Below are positions 1-11,026 of a DNA stretch of 64,000 nucleotides, in pieces. Location of the stretch: the NCBI RefSeq assembly GCF_026616195.1, contig NZ_JANHDH010000003.1, forward strand, positions 496,001 through 560,000, in the 5' to 3' direction. How positions within the stretch are numbered: position 1 is the stretch's first letter; every line of letters starts with the position of its first letter. The DNA comes from Haloarchaeobius amylolyticus. Lineage in GTDB: Archaea; Halobacteriota; Halobacteria; Halobacteriales; Natrialbaceae. A program made the translations under genes and the position numbers. The notes below the pieces were generated by a model that ran no database searches, was not told the origin of the DNA, and saw only the letters and a program-made list of their open reading frames with translations.

Positions 1-411
1 GGAGAAGACGCCGACGAGCACCCAGACCAGCCCGAAGACGAAGACGGCGACGAGGACGGCGGGCAGGTTCGCGACGCGAACCGAGAGCGGGGTCAGTGGA
101 ATCGAGAGCCCGCCACGCTTCGCCTCGAGTGCCCCCAGCACCATCGGGTCTGCGTCGTTCTCGGGCGGCAGCTGCGCGAACAGTCCCTCGAACGCGGCGA
201 ACGCGAGGTTGACGCCGAGGTCCCACCAGTAGACGACGAGCAGGGCCAGCAGCGACCAGTCGAGGGCGACGACGCCGACCAGCGGAACGACGTTGACGAG
301 CAGGGCCAGCAGCGACCAGTCGAGGGCGACGACGCCGACCAGCGGAACGACGTTGACGAGCAGGGCCGCGAACAGCGAGTGGCGGCGGTCGAGGGCAGGT
401 GTCGGACGCAT
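1..411 (-). CDS. DUF6498-like membrane protein (C-terminus beyond left edge)
   Basis: The reading frame opens at an ATG at 409-411 and runs leftward off the window without a stop, so only the first 137 residues are visible. It is hydrophobic, with a conserved-looking YWWDLGVNLAFAAFE stretch after the first helices and a further helix near the edge. This resembles the uncharacterised haloarchaeal DUF6498 membrane proteins, which I recognise by pattern and not by search. The oddity is a perfect 20-residue internal tandem repeat (ALLVNVVPLVGVVALDWSLL twice), produced by a 60-bp DNA duplication that adds one hydrophobic segment. Function is unknown. Confidence 0.65.
   Translation of the reverse strand, partial: MRPTPALDRRHSLFAALLVNVVPLVGVVALDWSLLALLVNVVPLVGVVALDWSLLALLVVYWWDLGVNLAFAAFEGLFAQLPPENDADPMVLGALEAKRGGLSIPLTPLSVRVANLPAVLVAVFVFGLVWVLVGVFS
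235..367. repeat. perfect 60-bp in-frame tandem duplication
   Basis: Bases 241-300 and 301-360 are identical over 60 bp, and the period-60 identity extends from 235 to 367. The two units therefore share 13 bp of flanking homology (GACGAG and CAGGGCC), as expected for slippage or unequal recombination. The unit is exactly 20 codons, so the membrane-protein reading frame is preserved. Confidence 0.97.
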
Positions 412-566
412 CGGAGGGGTATCGAGGATTTGGTTGGAGAACTGATAATCGGACGGGTTTCCGTCGTCCGTTCGGGTCGGTTGCGGTCGGTTCCCGCGTC
501 GGCACTGCTCCGCGAGTCGCGGGTGAGCCATTGCTTGAAGTACCTCGAATCGCAACCCTACACCAG

Positions 567-920
567 ATGACCCGTGGGCTGCGTCCGACCGAGACCGTCG
601 ACAACCGACTCACGGTCGTGGTACTGAGCGACAGCAGTGGGCGAACACAGCACCACTGCAACTCGTACAGTGCTGCTATCGCCACCACCAAAGAGCACCT
701 CGCCGCGGACACCGTCGTCAAGATCGAGAACCGCGACGACGAGGTCGTCTTCACGTCCGCGGAGATGGACATCGAGGCGTGGGAGGTCGAGTGGAAGAAC
801 GCGAAGCGTCGCCTCTCGGTCGACGTGCCCGAGCACGACTGTCCGTACGACACCATCAGTTGCTTCGCGGACGACCTGTGCACGCGGTGCCAGATCGACC
901 GGGTGCAAGAGGAATCCTGA
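567..920 (+). CDS. hypothetical acidic protein, 117 aa
   Basis: The ATG at 567 is chosen because upstream starts in the same frame give arginine- and serine-rich shadow sequence, while the composition from 567 on is typical acidic haloarchaeal protein. There is no signal peptide or membrane segment. Three cysteines lie in the last third (DCPYDTISC and, further on, CTRCQID), suggesting a small metal or redox site. I do not recognise the family. It lies about 90 bp upstream of the cupin gene on the same strand and might be co-transcribed with it. Confidence 0.6.
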   Translation: MTRGLRPTETVDNRLTVVVLSDSSGRTQHHCNSYSAAIATTKEHLAADTVVKIENRDDEVVFTSAEMDIEAWEVEWKNAKRRLSVDVPEHDCPYDTISCFADDLCTRCQIDRVQEES

Positions 921-1009
921 GCGACGCCTTCCCGGCCACGACGCGGACCCTCCGGCAGGCGGCGCCGACAGACTTGCGTTTTTCAGGCCGGAGCGAGTGG
1001 GTGCCGGAT

Positions 1010-1471
1010 ATGGAACACGTCGACATCGACGACGTCGAGAGCAACTTCCTCGGAGACTCGGACCTCGACCGCCGCGGCCTCTCGGACCCCCTGGGGACGA
1101 GCGACCTCGCCATCAACTACTACGCGCTCGAACCCGGCGAGTCGTTCTCCGGCGGGATGCACACCCACATGGACCAGGAGGAGGTGTTCTACGTCGTGGA
1201 GGGGACCGCGACGTTCGAGACACCCGAGGAGAGCGTCGAGGTCGGCCCGCACGAGGCGGTCCGCTTCGGCCGCGGCGAGTACCAGCAGGGGACGAACGAG
1301 TCCGACGAGCAGGTCGTCGCGCTCGCGCTCGGCGCCCCCAAGGGAAGCGAGGACGTCCGCGTCCCGATGGAGTGTCGCGAATGCGGGGAGAGCGACTCCC
1401 TGCGGTTCATCATGGGCGAGGACGGGCAGCAGTTGCGGTGTCCGGAGTGCGGGATGACGAAGGACCTCTGA
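1010..1471 (+). CDS. cupin-domain protein with C-terminal zinc ribbon
   Basis: This 153-residue protein has a cupin barrel at about residues 30-100. The first cupin motif is GMHTHMDQEEVFYVVEGTA, with paired His and Glu metal ligands, and a second motif follows (GPHEAVRFGRGEYQQ). The last 40 residues form a zinc ribbon with CRECGES and CPECGM pairs. Such haloarchaeal cupins are usually unassigned metal-binding proteins; the ribbon suggests nucleic-acid or protein contact. The start at 1010 is the first ATG giving normal composition. Its stop lies 15 bp from the convergent mutS stop. Confidence 0.85.
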   Translation: MEHVDIDDVESNFLGDSDLDRRGLSDPLGTSDLAINYYALEPGESFSGGMHTHMDQEEVFYVVEGTATFETPEESVEVGPHEAVRFGRGEYQQGTNESDEQVVALALGAPKGSEDVRVPMECRECGESDSLRFIMGEDGQQLRCPECGMTKDL

Positions 1472-1486
1472 GACGGGACCCCGGTC

Positions 1487-4150
<2,664 letters not shown>

Positions 4151-4223
4151 ACCGGGACGGCAGGTGGGTCGTGTGGAAATATCTGCTGGATTCGGGGCCG
4201 GCGCGGGCTCGCCAGCGCCGCCC

Positions 4224-4898
4224 TCACCACCGCACCGGGCGAAGGAGCCGGTGGACGGCCCGGCGCCCGTTCTCGCGGACGAACGCCACCGGCCCGACCT
4301 TCGACTCGTCGAGGGCGTATCGTGGCGGGTCCGCGTCGTCGTCGACCCGGTAGACGGTGTCGCTCGTCGTCGTCGCGTCGAGTGCCGCCCGGACTCGCGA
4401 CTCGGTCAGGTCACAGGCCGCGGCCAGTTCCGGGACCGTCTTCGGCCCCGTCTCCAGCGCCTCGGCGACCAGGTGGGTGTGGTTCAGGACCAGCAGCACC
4501 TCGTCGGACTCCATCTCCGCGGGCTCGGACTCGCCGGGCTGTCGCCCTTCCACGAAGTCGCGCCGGGTGTCGAGGAGCACCCAGAGGCCGGTGGCTGCGG
4601 CGAGCGCCGGGACCCAGACCGGGTCGCCGGTCCCGGCCCCGTGGAGTTCGAGGGCGAGCCAGCCCAGGCCGATGAGGAAGGCGAGTGCGCCGAGGCCGGC
4701 CTTCGCCCAGCGCCCGTCGACCCCGGGTGCCTCACGGGTCAGGGCCGCGCCTTCGAGGATCGGTACTGCTGCGAGCAGCGCGAGGACGACCGTCCTGTCG
4801 TCGACGAGAGCCGTCAGGACGACGACCGCGACCACGAACGACAGGACGTTCTTCGGGGTGTAGCGCTCGCGGGCGGCGCGGTGGAGGGAATCGCGCAT
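4224..4898 (-). CDS. membrane protein with C-terminal winged-helix domain
   Basis: The chosen start at 4898 gives 224 residues; a start 14 codons upstream is possible but adds atypical sequence. The N-terminal half has about four hydrophobic helices (for example [14 protein letters not shown] and [15 protein letters not shown]). After an acidic linker comes a winged-helix-like domain near residues 125-200, with the segment [18 protein letters not shown] membrane-anchored DNA-binding or sensory role is an inference. It is divergent from the gene at 4988 and lies about 70 bp after the start of mutS on the same strand. Confidence 0.75.
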   Translation of the reverse strand: MRDSLHRAARERYTPKNVLSFVVAVVVLTALVDDRTVVLALLAAVPILEGAALTREAPGVDGRWAKAGLGALAFLIGLGWLALELHGAGTGDPVWVPALAAATGLWVLLDTRRDFVEGRQPGESEPAEMESDEVLLVLNHTHLVAEALETGPKTVPELAAACDLTESRVRAALDATTTSDTVYRVDDDADPPRYALDESKVGPVAFVRENGRRAVHRLLRPVRW

Positions 4899-4987
4899 AC
4901 CCAACCCTGGCACCTCGCGGTACTTGAATCCAGTCGACACCTCATACGACGCACACTTTCATCACCGATGCCTGCCTCTCTCCACGT

Positions 4988-6142
4988 ATGGTACTCCACG
5001 CTATCGAGGACCTGGGCGACGCGTACCAGGTGACGCGGTCGTTCCTGCGGTCGCTGGGCCGGTCGGACTGGCTGAAACTGGCGCTCGTCGTCCTGTTCGT
5101 CGGCGGCCCCGGCGCGAACTTCTCCTCGTTCCAGTTCAGCGCCCCGACGGATTCCGGTGGACGCGGCGGACCCGCGCCGGTCGACCCCGGCCAGCTCACG
5201 GTCCCGGAGCTGTGGATCATCGCCGCCATCGTGCTGGCGATCCTCGTCCTGGCCCTCGCCTTCCTCCTGCTCGGGTCGATACTGGAGTTCGTGTTCATCG
5301 AATCGCTCCGGGAGGAGGCCGTCGCGGTCAGGCAGTACTGGACGGAGCACTGGCGGGCCGGGCTCTCGCTCTTCTGGTTCCGGCTGGTCCTCGGGTTCCT
5401 CGTGTTCGGCGCGGTCGTGACGTTCGCGGGCCTGTTCTTCCTCTGGGCGGTCGGCACCGAGGTGGCCGTGCCCCTGGCCGCGTTCGCCGCGTTCGCGCTC
5501 CTGCTGATACCCCTGTTCGTCATCCTCGCCGTGGTCGTCGGGGTCGTCAACGGGTTCACGACCGTCTTCGTCGTCCCCATCATGCTCGTCGAGGAGGTCG
5601 GCGTCCTCGCCGGCTGGCGGCGCCTCTGGGGGACCATCCCCGCGAACTGGACACAGTACCTCGCCTACGCCGTCGCCGGGGCGCTCCTCTCGATGGTCGG
5701 TGCCGTCCTCGTCACCGTCGTGACCGGGGTCGCGGCGCTGGTGCTGCTCGTCCCCCTCGGACTGCTGTTCGGTGGCGGCCTCGTACTGTTCTCCGCCGTC
5801 GAGTCCCTCGGCATCGTCGTGATGGGACTCGCAGCACTCCTGTTCGTCGTCGGGATCATCGCGGTCGCCGCGGTCGCGCAGGTGCCCGTCCAGACGTACC
5901 TCCGGTACTACGCGATGCTGGTCCTCGGCGACATCGCGCCCGAGCTGGACCCGGTGCCCGCCCAGCGTGACCGTGTCCGGGACGACCACAGCCCGGGAGG
6001 TGATGCCGGTGACGGCGATGCGGACGAGACCAGCGATGACGGGTGGAACGGTGGCGACGATGTCAGCGAGAGCGATACTCCCCCGAGTTCGGCCGATACG
6101 GACGACAGAGAAGAGACCGACGACGGCGACCAGCGTCCCTAA
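4988..6142 (+). CDS. polytopic membrane protein (DUF7544-like)
   Basis: This 384-residue protein has an N-terminal amphipathic region (MVLHAIEDLGDAYQVTRSF), then six to eight strongly hydrophobic helices between residues 30 and 310, and an acidic, disordered C-terminal tail of about 60 residues rich in Asp, Ser and Gly. The N-terminus resembles a haloarchaeal membrane family annotated as DUF7544, recalled from memory. No catalytic motif is visible, and I assign no function. The stop at 6140-6142 lies in an AT-richer stretch. Confidence 0.75.
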   Translation: MVLHAIEDLGDAYQVTRSFLRSLGRSDWLKLALVVLFVGGPGANFSSFQFSAPTDSGGRGGPAPVDPGQLTVPELWIIAAIVLAILVLALAFLLLGSILEFVFIESLREEAVAVRQYWTEHWRAGLSLFWFRLVLGFLVFGAVVTFAGLFFLWAVGTEVAVPLAAFAAFALLLIPLFVILAVVVGVVNGFTTVFVVPIMLVEEVGVLAGWRRLWGTIPANWTQYLAYAVAGALLSMVGAVLVTVVTGVAALVLLVPLGLLFGGGLVLFSAVESLGIVVMGLAALLFVVGIIAVAAVAQVPVQTYLRYYAMLVLGDIAPELDPVPAQRDRVRDDHSPGGDAGDGDADETSDDGWNGGDDVSESDTPPSSADTDDREETDDGDQRP

Positions 6143-6399
6143 TTCAACTCTACTTTATCTATTTCAATCTGATTGGGAAGCACTTATCAGGGAGCGGTAG
6201 CACAGGAGAGATTGCGGCCAGAACAAGCTCCCGGCGTGCGGTCTCCCACCGAGTGACGGGCCGGTGAGAGGCATCTCTGCCGACGCCATCGGCGAGCGAC
6301 GCGTCCACGCTGACGCCCGCCACGAGGGGACCGCGATGGGCCCCACCGGCCCATCCCCGGGAGAGCCAGCCGCACCGAGTCGTTCGCCACACCGCATCT
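6143..6399 (+). other. 257-bp intergenic leader before nrdA
   Basis: This gap has an AT-rich stretch with TATA-like elements (CTTTATCTA near 6155 and CACTTATCAG near 6181) followed by about 200 bp of GC-rich, self-complementary sequence up to the nrdA ATG. If transcription starts near the TATA elements, nrdA has an unusually long leader for a haloarchaeon. I found no cobalamin-riboswitch box and no convincing small reading frame in it. Confidence 0.4.
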
Positions 6400-8856
6400 A
6401 TGAGCCAGCAATCTACCACGACGACCACGGACGCCCGGTCCATCCTCGACCGGGCACGCACAGGCCACGAGACCGACCTCACAGGGACCGACTGGGAGGA
6501 CGTCCACACCGAGATCGAGCGCAACCTCTACGACGGCGCGAGCGTCGACGAGGTGTACCAGGCCGTCCTGCAGTCGCTGACCGCCCGGATCGAGCGCGAC
6601 CCGGAACTCAAGCGGGTCGCCGCCGCGGTCTTCCGCCAGCAGTACTACCGCGAGGTCATCGGTGAGGACCTGACCGGGTTCGACCTCGACCAGGCGTACC
6701 GCGCGACGTTCGTGACGAACCTCGAACGTGGGGTCGAGGTCGGCCTCCTCGACGAGCGACTCCGCGACCGCTTCGACGTCGAAGCCCTCGCCGAGTACCT
6801 CGACCTCGACCGCGACGAGCACTTCGAGTACATGGCGATGGAGACGCTCTCGCAACGCTACTTCCTCAAGACCGAGGAAGACGGCGACCACCTCGAACTC
6901 CCGCAGGCGTTCTGGATGCGCGTCGCCATGGGCCTCGCCATCGAGGAGGACGACCCCCAGCAGCGCGCGAAAGCCTTCTACGATGTGCTCTCGAAGCTCG
7001 AGTTCACGCCCTCCTCGCCGACCCTGTTCCACAGCGGGACCACCCACCCGCAGCTCTCCTCCTGTTACCTCACAACGGTCGAGGACGACCTCGAGGGCAT
7101 CTTCGACGCCTACAAGCACCACGCCCAGCTCTCGAAGTGGAGCGGCGGCCTCGGCAACGACTGGACCAACCTCCGGGCCGCCGGGTCGCTCATCCAGTCG
7201 ACCGGTGTCGAATCGACCGGCGTGGTTCCCTTCCTGCGCATCAGCAACGACGTGACCGCCGCCATCAACCGCTCGGGCAAGCGCCGCGGCGCGGCGTGTG
7301 CCTACCTCGCGTGCTGGCACCTCGACTTCCCCGCGTTCATGGACCTCAAGCGGAACACCGGCGACGAGCGCCGGCGCACCCCCGACATGAACACGGCGGC
7401 CTGGATACCGGACCTGTTCATGAAGCGGGTGCAGGCCGACGAGCAGTGGACCCTGTTCAGCCCGGACGAGGTGCCCGACCTGCACGAACTGACCGGCGAA
7501 GCGTTCGCAGAACGCTACCGCGAGTACGAGCAGCAGGCAGAGAACGGGGAGCTCCGGCAGTACGAGCGCGTCGACGCGACCGACCTCTGGCGACAGTTGC
7601 TCACCCGCCTCTTCGAGACCGGCCACCCGTGGGTGACGTTCAAGGACCCCTGCAACGTCCGGTCCCCGCAGGACCACGTCGGCACCGTCCACTCCTCGAA
7701 CCTCTGCACCGAGATCACCCTCAACACGAGCCAGGACGAACACGCCGTCTGCAACCTCGGGAGCGTGAACTACGCGACGCACGTCTCCGACGGCGAACTC
7801 GACCGCGACCACCTCGCCGACACCATCGAGACGGCGATGCGGATGCTCGACAACGTCGTCGACCTGTGCTTCTACCCGACCGAGGAGGCCGAGGACTCGA
7901 ACATGCGCCACCGCCCGGTCGGCCTCGGGACGATGGGGTTCCACGACGCCCTCATGCGCCTGGAGGTGCCCATGGCTTCGGAAGCGGCCGTCGAGACGGC
8001 GAACCGCTGGCAGGAGTTCGTCTCGTACCACGCCATCCTGAACTCCTCGAAGCTCGCCGCGGAACGCGGCTCCTACTCCTCCTACGAGGGGTCGAAGTGG
8101 GACCGCGGGCTGCTCCCGCAGGACACCGTCGACCGCCTCGAAGACGAACGCGGCCGGGAGATTCCGACGGACCGAGAGGAGACCCTCGACTGGTACGTCG
8201 TCCGCGAACACGTCGCGGAACACGGGATGCGGAACTCGAACACGATGGCCATCGCCCCGACGGCGACCGTCTCGACCATCAACGGGACGACGCCCTCCAT
8301 CGAGCCGCTGTACTCGAACCTCTACGTCAAGTCCAACATGTCCGGCGACTTCACCGTCGTCAACGACCAGCTCGTGGCCGACCTCCGTGAGCGCGGCCTG
8401 TGGGACGACGAGATGGTCGACCGCATCAAGTACCACGACGGCTCGATACGGGCGATAGATGCGATTCCGGACCACCTCCAGGAGCTGTACCGCGGCGCGT
8501 TCGAGATCGACCCGCGCCACCAGCTCCGACTGACCGCACACCGCCAGACGTGGATCGACCAGTCGGTCTCGCACAACGTCTTCTTCCCCTCGACGGATGG
8601 CTCCCTGCTCACCGACGTGTACGAGACCGCGTGGGAGCTCGGCCTGAAGACGACCTACTACCTCCGCACCCTCGGCGCGTCGCAGGTGGAGAAGTCGACG
8701 CTCGACATGGCCGAGTACGGGAAGACCCAGCACCGCGACGGTGACGGCGCGACCGCCGTCGAATCAGACGGTGGCACGCCACGGAGCCGGACCGACGATT
8801 CGGACGGCCGCGACCTCTGTGCCGTGGAGGACCCGACCTGCGACGCCTGCCAGTGA
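6400..8856 (+). CDS. nrdA: class I ribonucleoside-diphosphate reductase, alpha subunit
   Basis: NrdA reduces ribonucleotides to deoxyribonucleotides with a radical supplied by the beta subunit. In this 818-residue protein the active-site residues are all visible: Cys222 (SSCYLTT) and Cys451 (AVCNLGS) as the redox pair, Cys436 as the thiyl radical site and Glu438 beside it in NLCTEI, the radical-transfer tyrosine pair in TTYYLRT, and a C-terminal CxxC (CDAC). The N-terminus lacks the usual KRDG motif of an ATP cone, so allosteric activity control may be reduced. It is 33 bp upstream of nrdB, forming an operon. Confidence 0.97.
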   Translation: MSQQSTTTTTDARSILDRARTGHETDLTGTDWEDVHTEIERNLYDGASVDEVYQAVLQSLTARIERDPELKRVAAAVFRQQYYREVIGEDLTGFDLDQAYRATFVTNLERGVEVGLLDERLRDRFDVEALAEYLDLDRDEHFEYMAMETLSQRYFLKTEEDGDHLELPQAFWMRVAMGLAIEEDDPQQRAKAFYDVLSKLEFTPSSPTLFHSGTTHPQLSSCYLTTVEDDLEGIFDAYKHHAQLSKWSGGLGNDWTNLRAAGSLIQSTGVESTGVVPFLRISNDVTAAINRSGKRRGAACAYLACWHLDFPAFMDLKRNTGDERRRTPDMNTAAWIPDLFMKRVQADEQWTLFSPDEVPDLHELTGEAFAERYREYEQQAENGELRQYERVDATDLWRQLLTRLFETGHPWVTFKDPCNVRSPQDHVGTVHSSNLCTEITLNTSQDEHAVCNLGSVNYATHVSDGELDRDHLADTIETAMRMLDNVVDLCFYPTEEAEDSNMRHRPVGLGTMGFHDALMRLEVPMASEAAVETANRWQEFVSYHAILNSSKLAAERGSYSSYEGSKWDRGLLPQDTVDRLEDERGREIPTDREETLDWYVVREHVAEHGMRNSNTMAIAPTATVSTINGTTPSIEPLYSNLYVKSNMSGDFTVVNDQLVADLRERGLWDDEMVDRIKYHDGSIRAIDAIPDHLQELYRGAFEIDPRHQLRLTAHRQTWIDQSVSHNVFFPSTDGSLLTDVYETAWELGLKTTYYLRTLGASQVEKSTLDMAEYGKTQHRDGDGATAVESDGGTPRSRTDDSDGRDLCAVEDPTCDACQ

Positions 8857-8889
8857 CGACAGCAAACCACGCCATCTCAGAACACGACC

Positions 8890-9882
8890 ATGCCGATACT
8901 CGACACCGACACCGACCACGACCCGAACAAGATACTGCCGGTAGAGTACGACTGGGCCCGCGAGTACTACGAGGCCGGGGTGAACAACAACTGGGTCCCC
9001 GAGGAGATACCGATGCAGGAGGACGTCTCCCAGTGGAACGGGGACGCCCTCACAGACGCCGAGCGACAGCTCGTCGAGTGGAACCTCGGGTTCTTCTCGA
9101 CGGCCGAGTCGCTCACCGCCAACAACATCGTGCTCGCCGTCTACGACTACGTCACCGCCCCCGAGTGCCGCCAGTACCTGCTCCGGCAGGCCTACGAGGA
9201 GGCCATCCACACGGACACCTTCATCTACTGCTGTGACTCGCTCGGGTTCGACCCCGAGTACCTCTACGGGATGTACGACCGCGTCCCCTCCATCGCGGAG
9301 AAGGACGAGTTCGTCGTCGACCTGACGCGGGTCATCACCGAGGACGGGTTCACCATCGAGACCGAGGCGGACCGCAGGGACTTCCTTCGCGACCTCGTCG
9401 GGTTCTACGTCATCATGGAGGGCATCTTCTTCTACGCCGGCTTCGCCATGATGCTCGGGCTGAAACGCCAGAACAAGATGGTCGGCATCGGCCAGCAGTT
9501 CGAGTACATCATGCGCGACGAGTCGCTCCACCTCGGGTTCGGCGTCGACCTCATCGACGAGATCCGCACCGAGCATCCCGGCGTCTGGACCGACGAGTTC
9601 GGCGACGAGGTGGTCGACCTCGTCACCGAGGCCGTCGACCTGGAGAAGATATACGCGTACGAGGCCTGTCCGGACGACATCCTTGGGTTGAGCCCGGACC
9701 AGTTCGCAGAGTACGTCGAGCACGTCGCGGACCGCCGGCTGGGCCAGCTCGACCTGCCGGAGCAGTACGGGACGGACAACCCCTTCCCCTGGATGTCGGA
9801 GCAGGTCGACCTCAACAAGGAGAAGAACTTCTTCGAGACGCAGGTCACCGAGTACCAGAGCGGTGGGAGCCTCGACTGGTAA
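8890..9882 (+). CDS. nrdB: ribonucleotide reductase beta subunit, class Ic-like (R2c)
   Basis: This 330-residue ferritin-like protein carries the dimetal ligands Glu73, Glu104, His107, Glu177, Glu211 and His214. The residue four after His107, which in class Ia enzymes is the radical tyrosine, is Phe111 (EAIHTDTF). Ligand spacings (31, 3, 70, 34, 3) equal those of the Chlamydia R2 protein, and the first ligand is Glu rather than Asp, as in that class. Class Ic enzymes use a Mn(IV)/Fe(III) cofactor in place of a tyrosyl radical. The C-terminal tail (EYQSGGSLDW) would dock on NrdA. The start has a short spacer after nrdA. Confidence 0.95.
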   Translation: MPILDTDTDHDPNKILPVEYDWAREYYEAGVNNNWVPEEIPMQEDVSQWNGDALTDAERQLVEWNLGFFSTAESLTANNIVLAVYDYVTAPECRQYLLRQAYEEAIHTDTFIYCCDSLGFDPEYLYGMYDRVPSIAEKDEFVVDLTRVITEDGFTIETEADRRDFLRDLVGFYVIMEGIFFYAGFAMMLGLKRQNKMVGIGQQFEYIMRDESLHLGFGVDLIDEIRTEHPGVWTDEFGDEVVDLVTEAVDLEKIYAYEACPDDILGLSPDQFAEYVEHVADRRLGQLDLPEQYGTDNPFPWMSEQVDLNKEKNFFETQVTEYQSGGSLDW

Positions 9883-9903
9883 TCTAATAGAACCGAGAGG
9901 TCC

Positions 9904-9938
9904 CCTGCGGCGTGGGCTCCGTCTCACATCGCCGCAGG
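9904..9938 (+). terminator. hairpin downstream of nrdB
   Basis: CCTGCGGCG (9904-9912) and CGCCGCAGG (9930-9938) are perfect 9-bp inverted arms separated by 17 bases, 22 bp after the nrdB stop. It could mark transcript termination or 3' processing; no T-run follows, so the call is tentative. Confidence 0.4.
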
Positions 9939-9987
9939 CCCGGCAGGGCGCATCAGTCCCGTGTCGTGGCCGTTTCGAGAACTGATT

Positions 9988-10003
9988 TTTAGGCATGGCG
10001 AAA
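9988..10003. promoter_or_regulatory. weak DtxR-type half-palindrome upstream of dpsA
   Basis: TTTAGG-CATG-GCGAAA keeps the left half of the palindrome found in the neighbouring metal-uptake promoters but has two mismatches in the right half. It lies 56-71 bp before the dpsA start. A perfect 11-bp palindrome CTACTAAGTAG follows at 10024-10034. Regulation of dpsA by iron is common, but binding here is only a suggestion. Confidence 0.3.
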
Positions 10004-10058
10004 AATTGTTTGTTCGCTGGAAACTACTAAGTAGGTCCGTTCCGTATCTACAGACGCG

Positions 10059-10595
10059 ATGAGCACCCAGAAGAACGTCCGTCAACAGGCTGGCACAGTC
10101 GAGGAGAACCCCGTCCGGCTCGACAAGGAGAAGGCAGAACAGATCGTCGAGGCACTGAACACCGACCTCGCCAACGCCTACGTCCTCTACCACCAACTCC
10201 ACAAGCACCACTGGAACGTCGAAGGTGCCGAGCACCTTCCGCTTCACAAGTTCCTCCAGGAGGCGTACGAGGACGTGGAGGAGGCTGCCGACGAGGTCGC
10301 AGAGCGTCTCCAGTCCATCGGCGGCGTCCCGCACGCCAGCATGACTGCACTCTCGGAGAACGCGACCGTCGAACCCGAGGACGAGGACGTCTACGACATC
10401 CGTACCTCGCTCTCGAACGACCTCGAGATGTACGGCGACATCATCGAGGGCTACCGTGACCACATCGAGCTCGCACAGGGGCTCGGTGACCCGACGACCG
10501 CGCACATGCTCCGCGAACAGCTCGAAGAACTGGAAGAGCACGCACACGTCATCGACCACTACCTCGCGGACGACACGCTCGTCACGGACGCATAG
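10059..10595 (+). CDS. dpsA: DpsA, ferritin-like iron-storage/DNA-protection protein
   Basis: This 178-residue protein matches halobacterial DpsA. It has the Dps four-helix pattern, with the ferroxidase helix YHQLHKHHWNVEG at residues 44-56 and an acidic second helix (EAYEDVEEAADEVAERLQ). Dps dodecamers oxidise Fe(II) with peroxide and store the mineral, limiting Fenton damage. Its position next to an iron-type uptake island and a metal-dependent reductase fits iron homeostasis. The ATG at 10059 gives the usual short N-terminal tail. Confidence 0.93.
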   Translation: MSTQKNVRQQAGTVEENPVRLDKEKAEQIVEALNTDLANAYVLYHQLHKHHWNVEGAEHLPLHKFLQEAYEDVEEAADEVAERLQSIGGVPHASMTALSENATVEPEDEDVYDIRTSLSNDLEMYGDIIEGYRDHIELAQGLGDPTTAHMLREQLEELEEHAHVIDHYLADDTLVTDA

Positions 10596-10621
10596 AGCGA
10601 GAGAATCGACTGGAACAGCCC

Positions 10622-10993
10622 TCAGCGAACGTCGGGCGCCGTCTCGTCGGTGCGCCCCGGAATCTCTACCTCTACCTCGAGTTCGGGGTCGCCGACGCCC
10701 TCGAAGTCTATCTCCAGTTCGACCGGTTCGCCGAAGGGGAACGGGAGCTCCCACTCGTCGGTCGAGATGGTCAGTTCGTCGTCTTCCTGTAGCTGCTCGC
10801 CGAGTTCGACGAGGAACGCCCCCGCCTCGGCGGCCGAGAGCCGGTACTCCTGCTCGAAGTCGCGACCCGCCCGGATCGTCGTTCGCTCGGGGTCGTCGTT
10901 CTCTGGCGTGTCATCCTCGGGCGATCCGTTCTCTGACGGTTCGTTCTCGAGCGCTTCCTCGTCGGGCTCTGTGGTATCGTGTTCGTCTGACAT
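10622..10993 (-). CDS. amphi-Trp domain protein
   Basis: This 123-residue protein has an acidic, repetitive N-terminus (residues 1-40, rich in Glu, Asp and Asn) and a C-terminal amphi-Trp domain at about 42-115. That domain has the typical ending DEWELPFPFGEPVELEIDF. The domain is small, common in haloarchaea and of unknown biochemical role. It lies 33 bp downstream of the small gene at 11027-11230 and probably shares the operator-controlled promoter there. Confidence 0.85.
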   Translation of the reverse strand: MSDEHDTTEPDEEALENEPSENGSPEDDTPENDDPERTTIRAGRDFEQEYRLSAAEAGAFLVELGEQLQEDDELTISTDEWELPFPFGEPVELEIDFEGVGDPELEVEVEIPGRTDETAPDVR

Positions 10994-11026
10994 GGGTGGG
11001 AGAATGGAAAGGGTGGTCGCTGTCTG

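Noticed and set aside
6143-6399. Cobalamin riboswitch before nrdA
   Set aside because: I looked for the B12-box and GCCACTG-type elements and did not find a convincing set.
6187-8733. 848-codon minus-strand frame opposite nrdA
   Set aside because: Antisense shadow of nrdA; no domain or motif is visible.
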